In this document: piece after piece, positions 51,871-60,839 of the stretch
How positions within the stretch are numbered: position 1 is the first letter of the stretch
Layout: the number at the start of each line of letters is the position of its first letter
From: Metarhizobium sp964253915
GTDB lineage: Bacteria; Pseudomonadota; Alphaproteobacteria; Rhizobiales; Rhizobiaceae
Length of the DNA stretch: 64,000 nt
Assembly (NCBI RefSeq): GCF_964253915.1
Contig: NZ_CAXUSG020000009.1
Location: 62,001 to 126,000 of the forward strand
Direction: 5' to 3'
Made by a program: the position numbers and the translations under genes
Notes under the pieces: generated by a model
Told to the model about the DNA's origin: nothing
Database searches by the model: none
The model's input: only the letters and a program-made list of their open reading frames with translations

Positions 51871-51996
51871 ATGAACACCGTTGGCGCAATCACGTCTGAC
51901 CGATTTGCGGCTCGCTGCTTTGCAGCCAGCGCGTCGGCGTCTGCGCTTTCCTCGCTTCTTCTTCTCGACCTTACGCGCGGTTGCCGGGTCCGTTGA
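51871..51996 (+). CDS. Candidate leu leader peptide
   Basis: 41-codon frame whose last third has six Leu in ten codons (ALSSLLLLDLTR, with CTT used five times). It stops 128 bases before the leuA ATG. A run of regulatory-amino-acid codons near the end of a short frame ahead of the matching biosynthetic gene is the layout of an attenuator leader. The ribosome site is weak, and 41 codons is longer than usual, so an internal start may be used. Confidence 0.45.
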   Translation: MNTVGAITSDRFAARCFAASASASALSSLLLLDLTRGCRVR

Positions 51997-52036
51997 GGAG
52001 CGCCCGGCGGCCGATCCCGCCCTGGCGAAGCTCCTC
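51995..52036 (+). other. Hairpin overlapping the stop of the candidate leu leader
   Basis: GAGGAGC (51995-52001) pairs with GCTCCTC (52030-52036), with inner GGCGG/CCGCC pairing. No T-run follows, so it is not a classical intrinsic terminator. It could be one arm of an attenuator or a Rho-dependent switch. Confidence 0.4.
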
Positions 52037-52124
52037 GAAACCTCACCCATATGAATAGATTTGACCCGCATGGTCAGCATTTGCCGTCGCAAAATTGCGA
52101 CCGATGAGCTAAGAGGCTCGGCAA

Positions 52125-53864
52125 ATGCCGGGAATTGAAGAGATGAAGACGATGGACGCGAAGACCCACTCTCAGAAAAAGGGCATGCCGGAAGCGGCAA
52201 TCAAGTATCAGGCCTATCCGCAGATCAGCATTCCGGATCGCACCTGGCCCTCGAAGACGATCACCAAGGCGCCGGTATGGTGCTCTGTCGACCTGCGCGA
52301 CGGCAACCAGTCGCTGGTCAATCCGATGGGCCATGATCGCAAGGCGCGGATGTTCAATCTGTTGCTCGACATGGGTTTCAAGGAAATCGAGATCGGTTTC
52401 CCTTCCGCCTCGCAGACCGATTTCGATTTCGCCCGCTGGTGCGTCGAGGAGGCCAACGTGCCCGACGACGTGTCGCTGCAGGTTCTGGTGCAGTGCCGCC
52501 CGGAGCTGATCACCCGCACCTTCGAGGCCTTGCAGGGCGCCCGCCAGCCGATCGTGCATTTTTATAACTCGACCAGCGAGTTGCAGCGCCGCGTCGTGTT
52601 CGGCAAGGACGTCGCCGGCATCAAGCAGATCGCCGTCGATGCCGCCAAGATGATCACCGACATGGCCGCCAAGGCCGGCGGCGGTTTCCGCTTCCAGTAT
52701 TCGCCGGAAAGCTTTACCGGCACGGAACTGGAAGTGGCGCTGGAGATCAGCAATGCCGTCATCGAGGTCATCCAGCCGACGCCTGAGAATAAGCTGATCC
52801 TCAACCTGCCGTCGACCGTCGAGATGGCGACGCCGAACGTCTATGCCGACCAGATCGAATGGATGTGCCGCCGCATCGACAACCGCGAAAACATCATCGT
52901 TTCCGTTCACCCGCACAATGACCGCGGCACCGGCATCGCCGCGACCGAACTGGCGCTGATGGCTGGCGCCGACCGCGTCGAAGGCACGCTGTTCGGCAAT
53001 GGCGAGCGCACCGGCAATGTCGACGTCGTCACCCTGGCCCTGAACATGTTCACCCAGGGCGTCGATCCGGAGCTGGATTGCTCCGACATCGAGCGCATCA
53101 AGTCCGTCTACGAATATTCCAACGAGATGGTCATTCCCGAGCGCCACCCTTACGTCGGCGAACTGGTCTACACTGCCTTCTCCGGCTCGCACCAGGATGC
53201 CATTAACAAGGGCATGAAGGCCATCAAGGTGGCCAACAAGTCGTTGTGGGAAGTGCCCTACCTGCCGATCGATCCGCGGGATGTCGGCCGCACCTACGAG
53301 GCGATCATCCGCATCAACTCGCAGTCCGGCAAGGGCGGCATCGCCTATATCCTGCAGGAGGATTACGGCCTCAACCTGCCGCGCAACCTGCAGGTGGAGT
53401 TCCGCGAGGACATCCAGCGCATCACCGACGAGGAAGGCAAGGAACTGCCCTCCAAGCGCATCCACAGCCGCTTCATGGAGCGTTACGTCGAGCAGCCGAA
53501 TGCCCGCCTGAAATTCGTCGACCACCACACCTATCCGGTGTCGGAGCAGAAGGGTGTGCGCATCGTCGCGGCCGAAATCACCGACAACGGCGAGACGAAG
53601 CGTATCGAAGGGCGCGGCACCGGGCCCATCGACGGCTTCATCAACGCGCTGTCGATCTACCTGAACATCGATCTCTCGGTGGCCGATTACTCCGAGCATT
53701 CGATGCAGCACGGCTCGAATGCCGCGGCCATCGCTTATGTCGAAGTGGAATATCCCGGCGGCAAGCTCTTCGGCGCCGGCGTCAACACCAACATCGTCGC
53801 CGCGTCGCTGGAAGCGATCGTTTCGGCGGCGAACCGGGTGTTGGAGGAACGCGCGAAAGGCTGA
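52125..53864 (+). CDS. leuA: 2-isopropylmalate synthase
   Basis: 579-residue enzyme that condenses acetyl-CoA with 2-ketoisovalerate in leucine synthesis. The metal-binding catalytic Asp is in SVDLRDGNQSLVNPM, the H-x-N metal pair is in VHPHNDRGTG, and GNGERTGNVD is the family signature. The C-terminal ~150 residues form the leucine-sensing regulatory domain (RGTGPIDGFINAL). Length and N-terminus fit the long LeuA2 type. GCTAAGAGG precedes the ATG at 52125; an ATG at 52143 is possible. Confidence 0.96.
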   Translation: MPGIEEMKTMDAKTHSQKKGMPEAAIKYQAYPQISIPDRTWPSKTITKAPVWCSVDLRDGNQSLVNPMGHDRKARMFNLLLDMGFKEIEIGFPSASQTDFDFARWCVEEANVPDDVSLQVLVQCRPELITRTFEALQGARQPIVHFYNSTSELQRRVVFGKDVAGIKQIAVDAAKMITDMAAKAGGGFRFQYSPESFTGTELEVALEISNAVIEVIQPTPENKLILNLPSTVEMATPNVYADQIEWMCRRIDNRENIIVSVHPHNDRGTGIAATELALMAGADRVEGTLFGNGERTGNVDVVTLALNMFTQGVDPELDCSDIERIKSVYEYSNEMVIPERHPYVGELVYTAFSGSHQDAINKGMKAIKVANKSLWEVPYLPIDPRDVGRTYEAIIRINSQSGKGGIAYILQEDYGLNLPRNLQVEFREDIQRITDEEGKELPSKRIHSRFMERYVEQPNARLKFVDHHTYPVSEQKGVRIVAAEITDNGETKRIEGRGTGPIDGFINALSIYLNIDLSVADYSEHSMQHGSNAAAIAYVEVEYPGGKLFGAGVNTNIVAASLEAIVSAANRVLEERAKG

Positions 53865-53867
53865 TCC

Positions 53868-54650
53868 ATGACCCTGAATGCCGTCATCGCCGGAAACTTC
53901 CAGAGGGCCGCGCCATTGGTGCTGCTGCACGGTTTTGGCGGTGGCGCATTCGCCTGGGAGGGGATTGCCGCCAACTTGCAGGGCGACCATCCCGTCATCG
54001 CCTACGATCTGCCGGGGCATGGTTCCTCGCTGGATAGCGATTCGATTGGCGGGGCAGGGCGGATGGCGAAGGCGATTCTCGGCGATCTCGACCATCGTGG
54101 CGTCAGCCGGTTTCATCTGTGTGGGCATTCGATGGGCGGCGCAGTCGCCGCCCTTATCGCACTGAGAAATCCCGAACGGGTTGCTTCACTTGTTCTCCTG
54201 GCGCCTGGCGGTTTCGGGCCGGCGATCAATCATCGTAGCCTCTACCGGTTTGCGGTGGCGGAAACCGAAGCAGCGCTTTCTGCGTCTCTCGAGGCCATGA
54301 TCGGGTTCAATGCGGTGTTCCCCGCCGAGGCAACCGGCAAGATGCTTGCGGATCGCCACCGGCCGGGCGCTATGGCTGCCCTGCAGGTGGTTTATGCCGC
54401 GATGTTCGTGGATGCCCGTGCCGAGCAGAAGAAGCAGGGACGTCTTGCCACGGAAACGCTTGCTGCGCTGAAAATGCCGATCCGCCTTCTGTGGGGCGAG
54501 GAGGACAACATCCTGCCCGTGGTGCAGGCGGAAGACCTGCCGGGCAATGTCCTCGTCTGGCGCCTGCCAGAGGCCGGCCACATGTTGATCGAGGAATGCG
54601 CCGAGGACGTTCTGGCCGCGATCCACGCCAATCTCGACGACGCCTATTGA
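53868..54650 (+). CDS. Alpha/beta-hydrolase
   Basis: 260-residue alpha/beta-hydrolase. The oxyanion-hole motif is LLHGFGGGAFAW, the nucleophile elbow is CGHSMGGA (Ser), the acid is Asp in WGEEDNILP, and the base is His in PEAGHMLIEE. It resembles the acetoin dehydrogenase E2-associated/MhpC type, but lacks any acyl-carrier domain. It starts three bases after the leuA stop, so it is co-transcribed. No link to leucine synthesis is apparent. Confidence 0.88.
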   Translation: MTLNAVIAGNFQRAAPLVLLHGFGGGAFAWEGIAANLQGDHPVIAYDLPGHGSSLDSDSIGGAGRMAKAILGDLDHRGVSRFHLCGHSMGGAVAALIALRNPERVASLVLLAPGGFGPAINHRSLYRFAVAETEAALSASLEAMIGFNAVFPAEATGKMLADRHRPGAMAALQVVYAAMFVDARAEQKKQGRLATETLAALKMPIRLLWGEEDNILPVVQAEDLPGNVLVWRLPEAGHMLIEECAEDVLAAIHANLDDAY

Positions 54651-54672
54651 CGCTGCTGTCTGCTGCCCTAGT

Positions 54673-55509
54673 TCAGATCTCGGTGGAAACCTTTTCGGCA
54701 ATCTTCGTCAGCGTTGCTTCCGACGATGGGCCGACGACGACATAGGCGACCGGACCCTTGTGCCAGGAAACCAGGCCGATATCGTCCTTGATGGTCTCGT
54801 CGAAACCGTCTTCCGGGCTGTCGCCGTTCTTCATGAAACAGATGGCGATGATATCGTTTTCCTGGTTGCGGTAGAGCAGTTGCGCCACCGGCTTGCCCTG
54901 GGCGACCAGGAGACGGGCACCCTTGAACTCCAGCCCGTCGGAGGCGAGGTCGGGCAGCTTGAAGCCGACGCCGACGCTGTCGGTCAGCCAGCTGACGATG
55001 TGATCGGCTTCCGATGGCGGAACTTCGGCGAGATGGCGCTGCTGGCGGGCATAGACCCGGTGATAGGCGGCGATATCGTCAAGCCAGGATCTTTGCAGCG
55101 GCGCCTGCGCCAACTGAACCGGGACATCAGGCACGAAGGCCCCGGAACCCAGAAAATAGCCGAGGCCGCCACCGATGACGAACAGGGCGAGAGACGCCGC
55201 CACGACCTGGGGCTGCATCAGCATCGAGACAAAACGGGGACGCAAGCCGTGGGTGCGGCTTGCGTTTTGCTGCGGCGGTTCGGTTTTCTTGATCTTGCGG
55301 ACGATGGCCAGCGGCACCGGTTCCTTCAGAAACTCCTCGAAGGCGACATTGCCGATTTCGGACCCTCGTTTCAGCCGGTCGTAGATCTCACGCGCTTCAC
55401 CGTTGGTGGCGACCAGGCGTTCCAGTTCGTCCTTCTCGTCATGCTGCACTTCGCCGTCGAGAAGTGCGGAGAGCCGCACATCCAGCGGTAGTTTCCGTAG
55501 GTCGTTCAT
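54673..55509 (-). CDS. Membrane anti-sigma factor
   Basis: 278-residue single-pass membrane protein. The cytoplasmic N-terminus (RLSALLDGEVQHDEKDELERLVATNGEAREIYDRLKRG) has the anti-sigma domain pattern, TM is at about 102-121 (VVAASLALFVIGGGLGYFLG), and the rest is periplasmic. It holds no obvious zinc His-x3-Cys-x2-Cys motif. The ATG at 55509 has GGAGGG upstream and overlaps nothing, while a GTG at 55518 would overlap the sigma gene stop. It should hold the adjacent ECF sigma factor at the membrane until an envelope signal arrives. Confidence 0.88.
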   Translation of the reverse strand: MNDLRKLPLDVRLSALLDGEVQHDEKDELERLVATNGEAREIYDRLKRGSEIGNVAFEEFLKEPVPLAIVRKIKKTEPPQQNASRTHGLRPRFVSMLMQPQVVAASLALFVIGGGLGYFLGSGAFVPDVPVQLAQAPLQRSWLDDIAAYHRVYARQQRHLAEVPPSEADHIVSWLTDSVGVGFKLPDLASDGLEFKGARLLVAQGKPVAQLLYRNQENDIIAICFMKNGDSPEDGFDETIKDDIGLVSWHKGPVAYVVVGPSSEATLTKIAEKVSTEI

Positions 55510-55514
55510 TCCCG

Positions 55515-56033
55515 TCACGCCCTCCTTTCCGAATCGCCGGCCACCATCGCCGTCAGGCGCAGGCGGGCGGTCGAAAGGCGCGACATGACTGTTCCGATCG
55601 GAATGCCGAGAATATCCGCGGTTTCCCTGTAGCTGTGGCCTTCAACGTTGACGAGGACGAAGACGCTCGAAAGCCCCTCCGGCATCGACATGATCATCTT
55701 GTTCAACTGGTGGGCGTAAACGGCCTTCTCTCCGGCAGCATCGACGATCAGTTCGTTCTGTTCCCCGGCATCGACCGTGCCGGCGCCAGAACGCACCTTT
55801 CTTTTTCTGACTTCGTCTACCCAGAGATTCCTGGTCATCGCATAAATCCAGCTTTCGAGCCGCCCTTCACCGTTCCAAAGGTGGCTCTTGGTTATGGCCC
55901 GCTCGCAGACTTCCTGCACCAGGTCGTCCGCATCGCTGGCGTTGCGTGTCAATGTCATAGCGAAGCGGCGCACCTTCGGCAGCAAGCTGACCAGGTCGCG
56001 TCTGATGTCGTTGTATGCAGCCGTCTGATGCAT
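55515..56033 (-). CDS. ECF RNA polymerase sigma factor
   Basis: 172-residue ECF sigma factor. Region 2 is SDADDLVQEVCERAI and LESWIYAMTRNLWVDEVRKRK; region 4 is MPEGLSSVFVLVNVEGHSYRETADILGIPIGTVMSRLSTARLRL. The ATG at 56033 follows GTGGAAAAG. It is the first gene of a two-gene operon with its anti-sigma factor, six bases apart. The target promoters are unknown; it could respond to envelope or oxidative stress. Confidence 0.93.
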   Translation of the reverse strand: MHQTAAYNDIRRDLVSLLPKVRRFAMTLTRNASDADDLVQEVCERAITKSHLWNGEGRLESWIYAMTRNLWVDEVRKRKVRSGAGTVDAGEQNELIVDAAGEKAVYAHQLNKMIMSMPEGLSSVFVLVNVEGHSYRETADILGIPIGTVMSRLSTARLRLTAMVAGDSERRA

Positions 56034-56296
56034 TGCTTTTCCACTAGAAACGTACAGGACCAATTTTTTATTCGATAATGTGGTCTCTTGCCAGAAATCA
56101 TGGCCCTGTGCGGTTTCCTAGGGAACGCCGTCGCAGAAACATGAGCCTGTAGGCATGACGCATCGGCGACTGGTATGGAACATTTGCCTGCCGGTCCGCA
56201 AGCATACAACGACGAAGAGGACGCAGTTTCCCGCATCCTCCCAATAATTTCATCTTTATATTCAATTGAAGGCCATTTTGTGGCCCTCGGCTGGGC

Positions 56297-56953
56297 TCAG
56301 TATGTGCCGTATCCGTTCAGGGATTGCAGCAGCGAACGATAGGCCCAGGTGTTTTCGCCGCCACGATCGCGAATCTCCACCAGCTGGACTTTGGCGCCGT
56401 CGACATCACCCTGTTCGATCAGCGCCTGGCCCATGTAGGAGCGGGCGAGAATGTAATTTGCATCGTTGGCGATGGCGCGGCGATAATATTGCATGCCGAT
56501 GTCCATGCGACCGGCCTTGCGGTTGGCGTAGCCGAGATAGTTCAGGATGCGCGGGTCGTTCTGGTTGCTGGCAAGCTCGAGCGCGTGGATCGCATTGTCG
56601 TACTGGCCGGCATAAGCGAATTCACGGGCTGCCTTGTAGAGCTGGTCGTCGTTGAAGCCGCTTTTCGGCGGATCGACGCATTCTTTCTTGTCCTTGTCGA
56701 AGACTTTGCCGTCCTTGCATTCGGCGGCAGTGTCGGTCGATTGCACCGGCGTCACGGGCGTGGCCGCTTCGGCGCATTCCTTCTTTTCGGCATCCCAGAT
56801 CTTGCCGTCCGTGCAGACGGTGGTGGTTTCGGTCTGTTCCGGCGGCTTGGTCGAATCGGTCTCTTCGCCGGCGGCGAAGGCGGCCGGGGCGGACAGGCCG
56901 AAGACGATGGCGGCGGCATAAGGCAATGTGGAGAGAATGTTTCGGGCTGGCAT
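56297..56953 (-). CDS. Exported TPR protein with cysteine-containing repeats
   Basis: 218-residue protein with a signal peptide (MPARNILSTLPYAAAIVFGLSAPAAFA). Two short repeats follow, CTDGKIWDAEKKECAEA and CKDGKVFDKDKKECVDP, each with a Cys pair that can form a disulfide loop. The C-terminal half has TPR repeats (YKAAREFAYAGQYDNAIHALELA, RILNYLGYANRKAGRMDIGMQYYRRAI). GGAGGATCG precedes the ATG at 56953. It is co-directional with the sigma/anti-sigma pair but 263 bases upstream of it. The function is unknown. Confidence 0.85.
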   Translation of the reverse strand: MPARNILSTLPYAAAIVFGLSAPAAFAAGEETDSTKPPEQTETTTVCTDGKIWDAEKKECAEAATPVTPVQSTDTAAECKDGKVFDKDKKECVDPPKSGFNDDQLYKAAREFAYAGQYDNAIHALELASNQNDPRILNYLGYANRKAGRMDIGMQYYRRAIANDANYILARSYMGQALIEQGDVDGAKVQLVEIRDRGGENTWAYRSLLQSLNGYGTY

Positions 56954-57043
56954 GCGTCGATCCTCCAGGGCGAGCAGAATGCTCGACGGCAGGAGACAAC
57001 AACTGCCTACCGTCTTCAAGCACAAACGGATGAACGGCGCCGG

Positions 57044-57952
57044 CTATTCGGAAAAAGTCGTGACGTTTTCAAGTGCTACGGATTGGCCGTCCGCTGTGAG
57101 GCTGTGGCGCTCGCAGACGAGGCGCCAGGCGCTCGGCGAACCGGATATATGGAACAGGTTGTAGGCGGCCCGCGGCTTCTTGCCGCCCGGCCCCTGGGAG
57201 GCCGACGCGATGCCGACCACCGGCACCCTGCCGGTCTGGCCGCGCAGCCAGTTCACCGTGTTGAGATGGGTATGGCCGTGCAGCACCAGTTCGGCGCCGC
57301 CGGTGGAGATAGCGGCGGCAAAGCGGCGGATGCCGATCATGCGCTTGTGTGCCGGCGTGGCGCCACGGATCGGCGGATGATGGATCATCACCACGCGGAA
57401 CAGCCCGGCTTCGCCTGCCGCCCGCAACATGTTGACGGTCTCGCGCGCCTGCCGGCGGCCGAAATAACCGCTGGCGGAAAAGGGCGGCGTTGCAATCGAC
57501 GTGGAACAGCCGACAAGCGCTACTTGGCCACGCACCCGCAGATAAGGAAAGATCTTGCGCTCACTGTCCCAGGCGGGCGGCTGGTTGTCGCCGCGCACGT
57601 AATCGTACCAGGCATGCATGGCCTTGTCGTGGGCGCCCCAGACATAAGCGTCGTGGTTGCCGGGGACCACGGATGTCGCCTCCGGCGGGCCGACTTCCTC
57701 CAGCCAGTCGGCGGCGGCGCGAATTTCAATACCGGTCGCGAGGTTGACGAGGTCGCCGGTAATCGCCAAATGATCCGGTTGCTGGGCCTCGATATCGTCC
57801 AGCAGCATTTCCAGTGTGTTGGTGAAAAGGTGCTTGCGCCTGTTCCGGTGCCAGTTCACAAAGCCGGTAATCCGTTTGGAAGCCAGTTCGCGAAATGTGA
57901 GTTTGGGCAACGGTCCGAGATGAACATCGGATATGTGGGCAAGTTTGAACAT
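57044..57952 (-). CDS. Calcineurin-like metallophosphoesterase
   Basis: 302-residue two-metal phosphoesterase. The five family motifs are visible: D-x-H in ISDVHLG, GD in AITGDLVN, GNHD in VPGNHDAY, H in VMIHHPP, and GHTH in LHGHTHLN. Small cytoplasmic members act on cyclic nucleotides or UDP-diacylglucosamine; the substrate is not readable. The start is ATG 57952 or GTG 57961, with no clear ribosome site. It is divergent from the NUDIX gene with only 40 bases between. Confidence 0.9.
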   Translation of the reverse strand: MFKLAHISDVHLGPLPKLTFRELASKRITGFVNWHRNRRKHLFTNTLEMLLDDIEAQQPDHLAITGDLVNLATGIEIRAAADWLEEVGPPEATSVVPGNHDAYVWGAHDKAMHAWYDYVRGDNQPPAWDSERKIFPYLRVRGQVALVGCSTSIATPPFSASGYFGRRQARETVNMLRAAGEAGLFRVVMIHHPPIRGATPAHKRMIGIRRFAAAISTGGAELVLHGHTHLNTVNWLRGQTGRVPVVGIASASQGPGGKKPRAAYNLFHISGSPSAWRLVCERHSLTADGQSVALENVTTFSE

Positions 57953-57992
57953 GGGGCACACATAAAGATGGGACGTATAAGGGGCAAGTCAA

Positions 57993-58481
57993 ATGAACGT
58001 TGACCGACGGGCGCGATTGAAGGCGACCGGCATCCGCATCTTCACCCGGATGCTGCATCGCTACTTCGCGCTGACCCGCGGCATGACGCTTGGCGTGCGC
58101 GGCGCCTGCTTCGACGAACAGGGCCGCATCTTCCTGGTGCGTCATACCTACGTGCCCGGCTGGTACCTGCCGGGGGGCGGCGTCGAATATTACGAGACGG
58201 CGGAGGAAGCGCTGGAAAAGGAACTGCGCGAGGAGGGCAACCTGGTGATGACCGAGCGCCCAAAACTGTTCCACGCCTATTTCAACCGCAGCGCCAGCAA
58301 GCGCGACCACGTGCTGCTCTACCGCGTCAACGTCATCCAGACGACGCCGAAAATCCCTGATCGCGAGATCCGCGAAAGCGGCTTCTTTTCGCTCGACGCG
58401 CTGCCGGAAGGCTCCGCCGCCTCGACACGAAGCCGGGTGGCGGAACTGCGCGGCGTGCACGATCCGGTCAATCTGTGGTGA
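57993..58481 (+). CDS. NUDIX hydrolase
   Basis: 162-residue NUDIX protein. The Nudix box runs from G62 to L84 (GGVEYYETAEEALEKELREEGN), with two departures from consensus: K76 where Arg is usual, and N83 where Gly is usual. The catalytic EE pair (E80, E81) is kept. The family removes nucleoside-diphosphate-linked moieties. AAGGGGC precedes the ATG. Confidence 0.85.
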   Translation: MNVDRRARLKATGIRIFTRMLHRYFALTRGMTLGVRGACFDEQGRIFLVRHTYVPGWYLPGGGVEYYETAEEALEKELREEGNLVMTERPKLFHAYFNRSASKRDHVLLYRVNVIQTTPKIPDREIRESGFFSLDALPEGSAASTRSRVAELRGVHDPVNLW

Positions 58482-58487
58482 GCGGGA

Positions 58488-59486
58488 TCACGCGGCCGTT
58501 GCGACCGTCGTGAGCTTCTCCCGTCCGTGCGGGCGGGTGAAATCAAGCTCCGGACCCACCGGCACGATGCCGGTCGGATTGATCATCAGGTGGCTACGAT
58601 AATAGTGGTGCTTGATGTGCCGCAGGTTGACGGTCTCGGCGACACCCGGCACCTGATAGAGGTCGCGCAGATAGGTCGAGAGATTGGCATAGTCGTCGAT
58701 ACGGCGGATGTTGCACTTGAAGTGGCCGACATAGACGGCGTCGAAGCGCACCAGCGTGGTGAACAGTCGCCAGTCAGCCTCCGTCAGTCGCGAGCCGGTG
58801 AGATAACGCTGCTTTTCCAGGCGTTTATCCAGCGTGTCGAGGGTTTCGAACAGTTTTAGCACGCTCGTTTCGTAGGCCTCTTGGCTCGTTGCAAAGCCTG
58901 CCTTGTAGACGCCGTTGTTGACCGTGTCGTAGACAAGCGTGTTGATTTCGTCGATCTCGCCCTGCAGCGCTTCCGGATAGTAGTCGTCCGTGTTTCCGGT
59001 CAGGCCGTTGAAGGCGCTGTTGAACATGCGGATGATCTCTGCCGATTCATTCGAGACGATCGTGCCGTTCTTCTTGTCCCACAGCACCGGCACGGTGACG
59101 CGACCGGAATAATGCGGATCGGCCTTGGTGTAGATCTGCCAGAGGAAATTTGCGCCAAACAGCGGATCGGGTGTCGCGCCGTCGCGGTCGTGGAATTCCC
59201 AGCCGTTTTCCAGCATCAGCGGATCGACGACGGTCACCGGAATGATCTCCTCCAGCTTCTTCAGCTTGCGGAAGATCAGCGTGCGGTGCGCCCAGGGACA
59301 GGCGTAGGAGACGTAGAGATGATAACGGTCCTTTTCCGCCTTGAAGCCGCCGGTTCCGCCCGGGCCGGCCGAGCCGTCGGCGGTCACCCAGTTGCGGAAC
59401 TGCGAGGCGGCGCGTTTGAAATGCCCCTGGTTTTCCTTGGTGTCGTACCAGACATCCTGCCACACACCTTCGACCAACCTGCCCAT
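58488..59486 (-). CDS. Glutathionyl-hydroquinone reductase (Xi-class GST)
   Basis: 332-residue protein of the Xi-class glutathione transferases that reduce glutathionyl-hydroquinones. The active-site Cys is C63 in SYACPWAHRTLIFRKLKKL. The class-typical WQDVWYDTKENQGHFKR and SNESAEIIRMFNSAFN are present, with the C-terminal helical domain (LTEADWRLFTTLVRFDAVYVGHFKCN). It is convergent with the NUDIX gene, seven bases apart. Confidence 0.93.
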   Translation of the reverse strand: MGRLVEGVWQDVWYDTKENQGHFKRAASQFRNWVTADGSAGPGGTGGFKAEKDRYHLYVSYACPWAHRTLIFRKLKKLEEIIPVTVVDPLMLENGWEFHDRDGATPDPLFGANFLWQIYTKADPHYSGRVTVPVLWDKKNGTIVSNESAEIIRMFNSAFNGLTGNTDDYYPEALQGEIDEINTLVYDTVNNGVYKAGFATSQEAYETSVLKLFETLDTLDKRLEKQRYLTGSRLTEADWRLFTTLVRFDAVYVGHFKCNIRRIDDYANLSTYLRDLYQVPGVAETVNLRHIKHHYYRSHLMINPTGIVPVGPELDFTRPHGREKLTTVATAA

Positions 59487-59738
59487 CGTTCTTCTCCTTA
59501 AACTTGTCTTGCCCTAAGAATAGGGATTGCGGCGCGCTTGGCGAGAGCGCAAAGTTTGAACGGTGTGTTTTTCGATTGGACAAACGTTATTTTTCTGCTA
59601 TCCGCTTTGCCACACCTTTTTGGGAAACCACGATTCATGACTGCACCACGGAACCTGCGACGACGCTGATGATCCCGGACGCCTGAGGGCGTCACCGAGA
59701 GCACATTTCCTGTCCGCATTTTCTGGTTCAGTCTCCTC

Positions 59739-60293
59739 ATGAAAAATCACGATCTGGTTTACCTCACCGAGGACGCGTCGCACGACGCCGTCATCGAACT
59801 CATCAACGCAGAAGCATTTGGCCCCGGCCGGTTTGTGAAGGCCGCAGCGCGTATCCGCGAGCAGGGGCCGCACGACCGGTCGCTTTCCTATATCTGCGCC
59901 GACGACGGCGAGACGATTGCCTCCGTGCGCATGACGCCGGTGTTGGCCGGTGGCGTGCACGGCCATCTGCTCGGCCCGCTGGCGGTGCGCCCGTCGCACA
60001 AGAACATTGGCATCGGCCGCGAACTGGTGCGGATCGCGGTGGAATCGGCGCGGCGCAAGGGCTCCGAAGCGGTGATCCTGGTTGGCGATCCGCCCTATTA
60101 CCAGCCGCTTGGCTTCGAAAAGGTCGCTTACGATGCGCTGGCATTCCCCGGCCCGGTCGATCCCGGCCGCGTGCTGGTGGTGCCGATGGCATCCGATACC
60201 CATGCCCGGCTCAAGGGCGTGATCGCCTGGCGGGATTGCCGGGCGGATGCGATCGAGGCCGAGGTGGTGGAACGGATCCTCAGGCGAGCATGA
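59739..60293 (+). CDS. GNAT family N-acetyltransferase (YhbS-like)
   Basis: 184-residue acetyltransferase. The acetyl-CoA-binding motif A is LGPLAVRPSHKNIGIGRELVRIAVESARRKG, with VGDPPYYQPLGFEKV of the YhbS-type. The acceptor is unknown. It has no strong ribosome site before the ATG at 59739. A repeat hairpin follows at 60300-60345. Confidence 0.9.
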   Translation: MKNHDLVYLTEDASHDAVIELINAEAFGPGRFVKAAARIREQGPHDRSLSYICADDGETIASVRMTPVLAGGVHGHLLGPLAVRPSHKNIGIGRELVRIAVESARRKGSEAVILVGDPPYYQPLGFEKVAYDALAFPGPVDPGRVLVVPMASDTHARLKGVIAWRDCRADAIEAEVVERILRRA

Positions 60294-60299
60294 CACTTC

Positions 60300-60345
60300 T
60301 GCATAATTCCTAAAATCGGAAGCGATTTGAGGATGAAATTATGCA
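60300..60345. repeat. Intergenic palindromic hairpin repeat, copy 3
   Basis: TGCATAATT (60300-60308) pairs with AATTATGCA (60337-60345). Inside, CCT/AGG and AAATCG/CGATTT continue the stem around a GAAG loop. It looks like a rhizobial intergenic palindrome, and it could also terminate the converging GNAT genes. The 3' flank contains CTACAGCGTC. Confidence 0.7.
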
Positions 60346-60359
60346 GCGCTTTCAATGTG

Positions 60360-60839
60360 CTACAGCGTCTTTGGCTTGCCTTGAAAGACGCTTGGCGCTG
60401 TAGGACGCTCATCGAGGCGCTTCTGCAGGAACCAGCGGGTGCGGCCGGGCGGAAAGCCGGGCAGGGCACCGAAGACGGCATAACCCTGTTTCTGGTAGGT
60501 GGCGAGTGCCGTTTCGCTGAAGGTGTCAATCCAGGCGCCGCCGCAACCGCGCCTTTGAGCCTCCGCTTCGGCGGCGGAGAGCAGTTTCCCGGCAATGCCT
60601 TGGCCGCGCAGCGCCTCGGGCACGAACAGCCATTGCACATAGAGCCATGTCCATGCGGTGAAGCCGGCAAGTCCGCCGATCACCGCGCCGTTTTCGTCAC
60701 GCAGCAGAACTGCCAGTCCCTGTCGCTCCGAGGGGCCGACATCGGCGGTGTTGAACGCCGTCAATGCGTCGCCGATAGCGGCAAGCTCGGCCGGCGCGGG
60801 CGCGTCGGTGACCTCAAGGCGAAAATCGGCAGGCGTCAT
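60360..60839 (-). CDS. GNAT family N-acetyltransferase
   Basis: 159-residue acetyltransferase. Motif A is VQWLFVPEALRGQGIAGKLLSAAEAEAQRRG and motif B is TFSETALATYQKQGYAVFGALPGFPPG. The acceptor is unknown. Its ATG overlaps the stop of the vWA-like gene (ATGA), so it is the last gene of the DUF4159 operon. Confidence 0.9.
   Translation of the reverse strand: MTPADFRLEVTDAPAPAELAAIGDALTAFNTADVGPSERQGLAVLLRDENGAVIGGLAGFTAWTWLYVQWLFVPEALRGQGIAGKLLSAAEAEAQRRGCGGAWIDTFSETALATYQKQGYAVFGALPGFPPGRTRWFLQKRLDERPTAPSVFQGKPKTL

Noticed and set aside
52074..54128. A 684-codon open frame antisense to leuA
   Set aside because: leuA on the plus strand is complete with its metal-binding motifs. The antisense product is low-complexity and unrecognisable.
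55955..56236. A 93-codon minus frame ahead of the sigma factor gene
   Set aside because: It overlaps the start of the sigma factor gene in another frame and its product looks random (many Cys, Ser and Arg).
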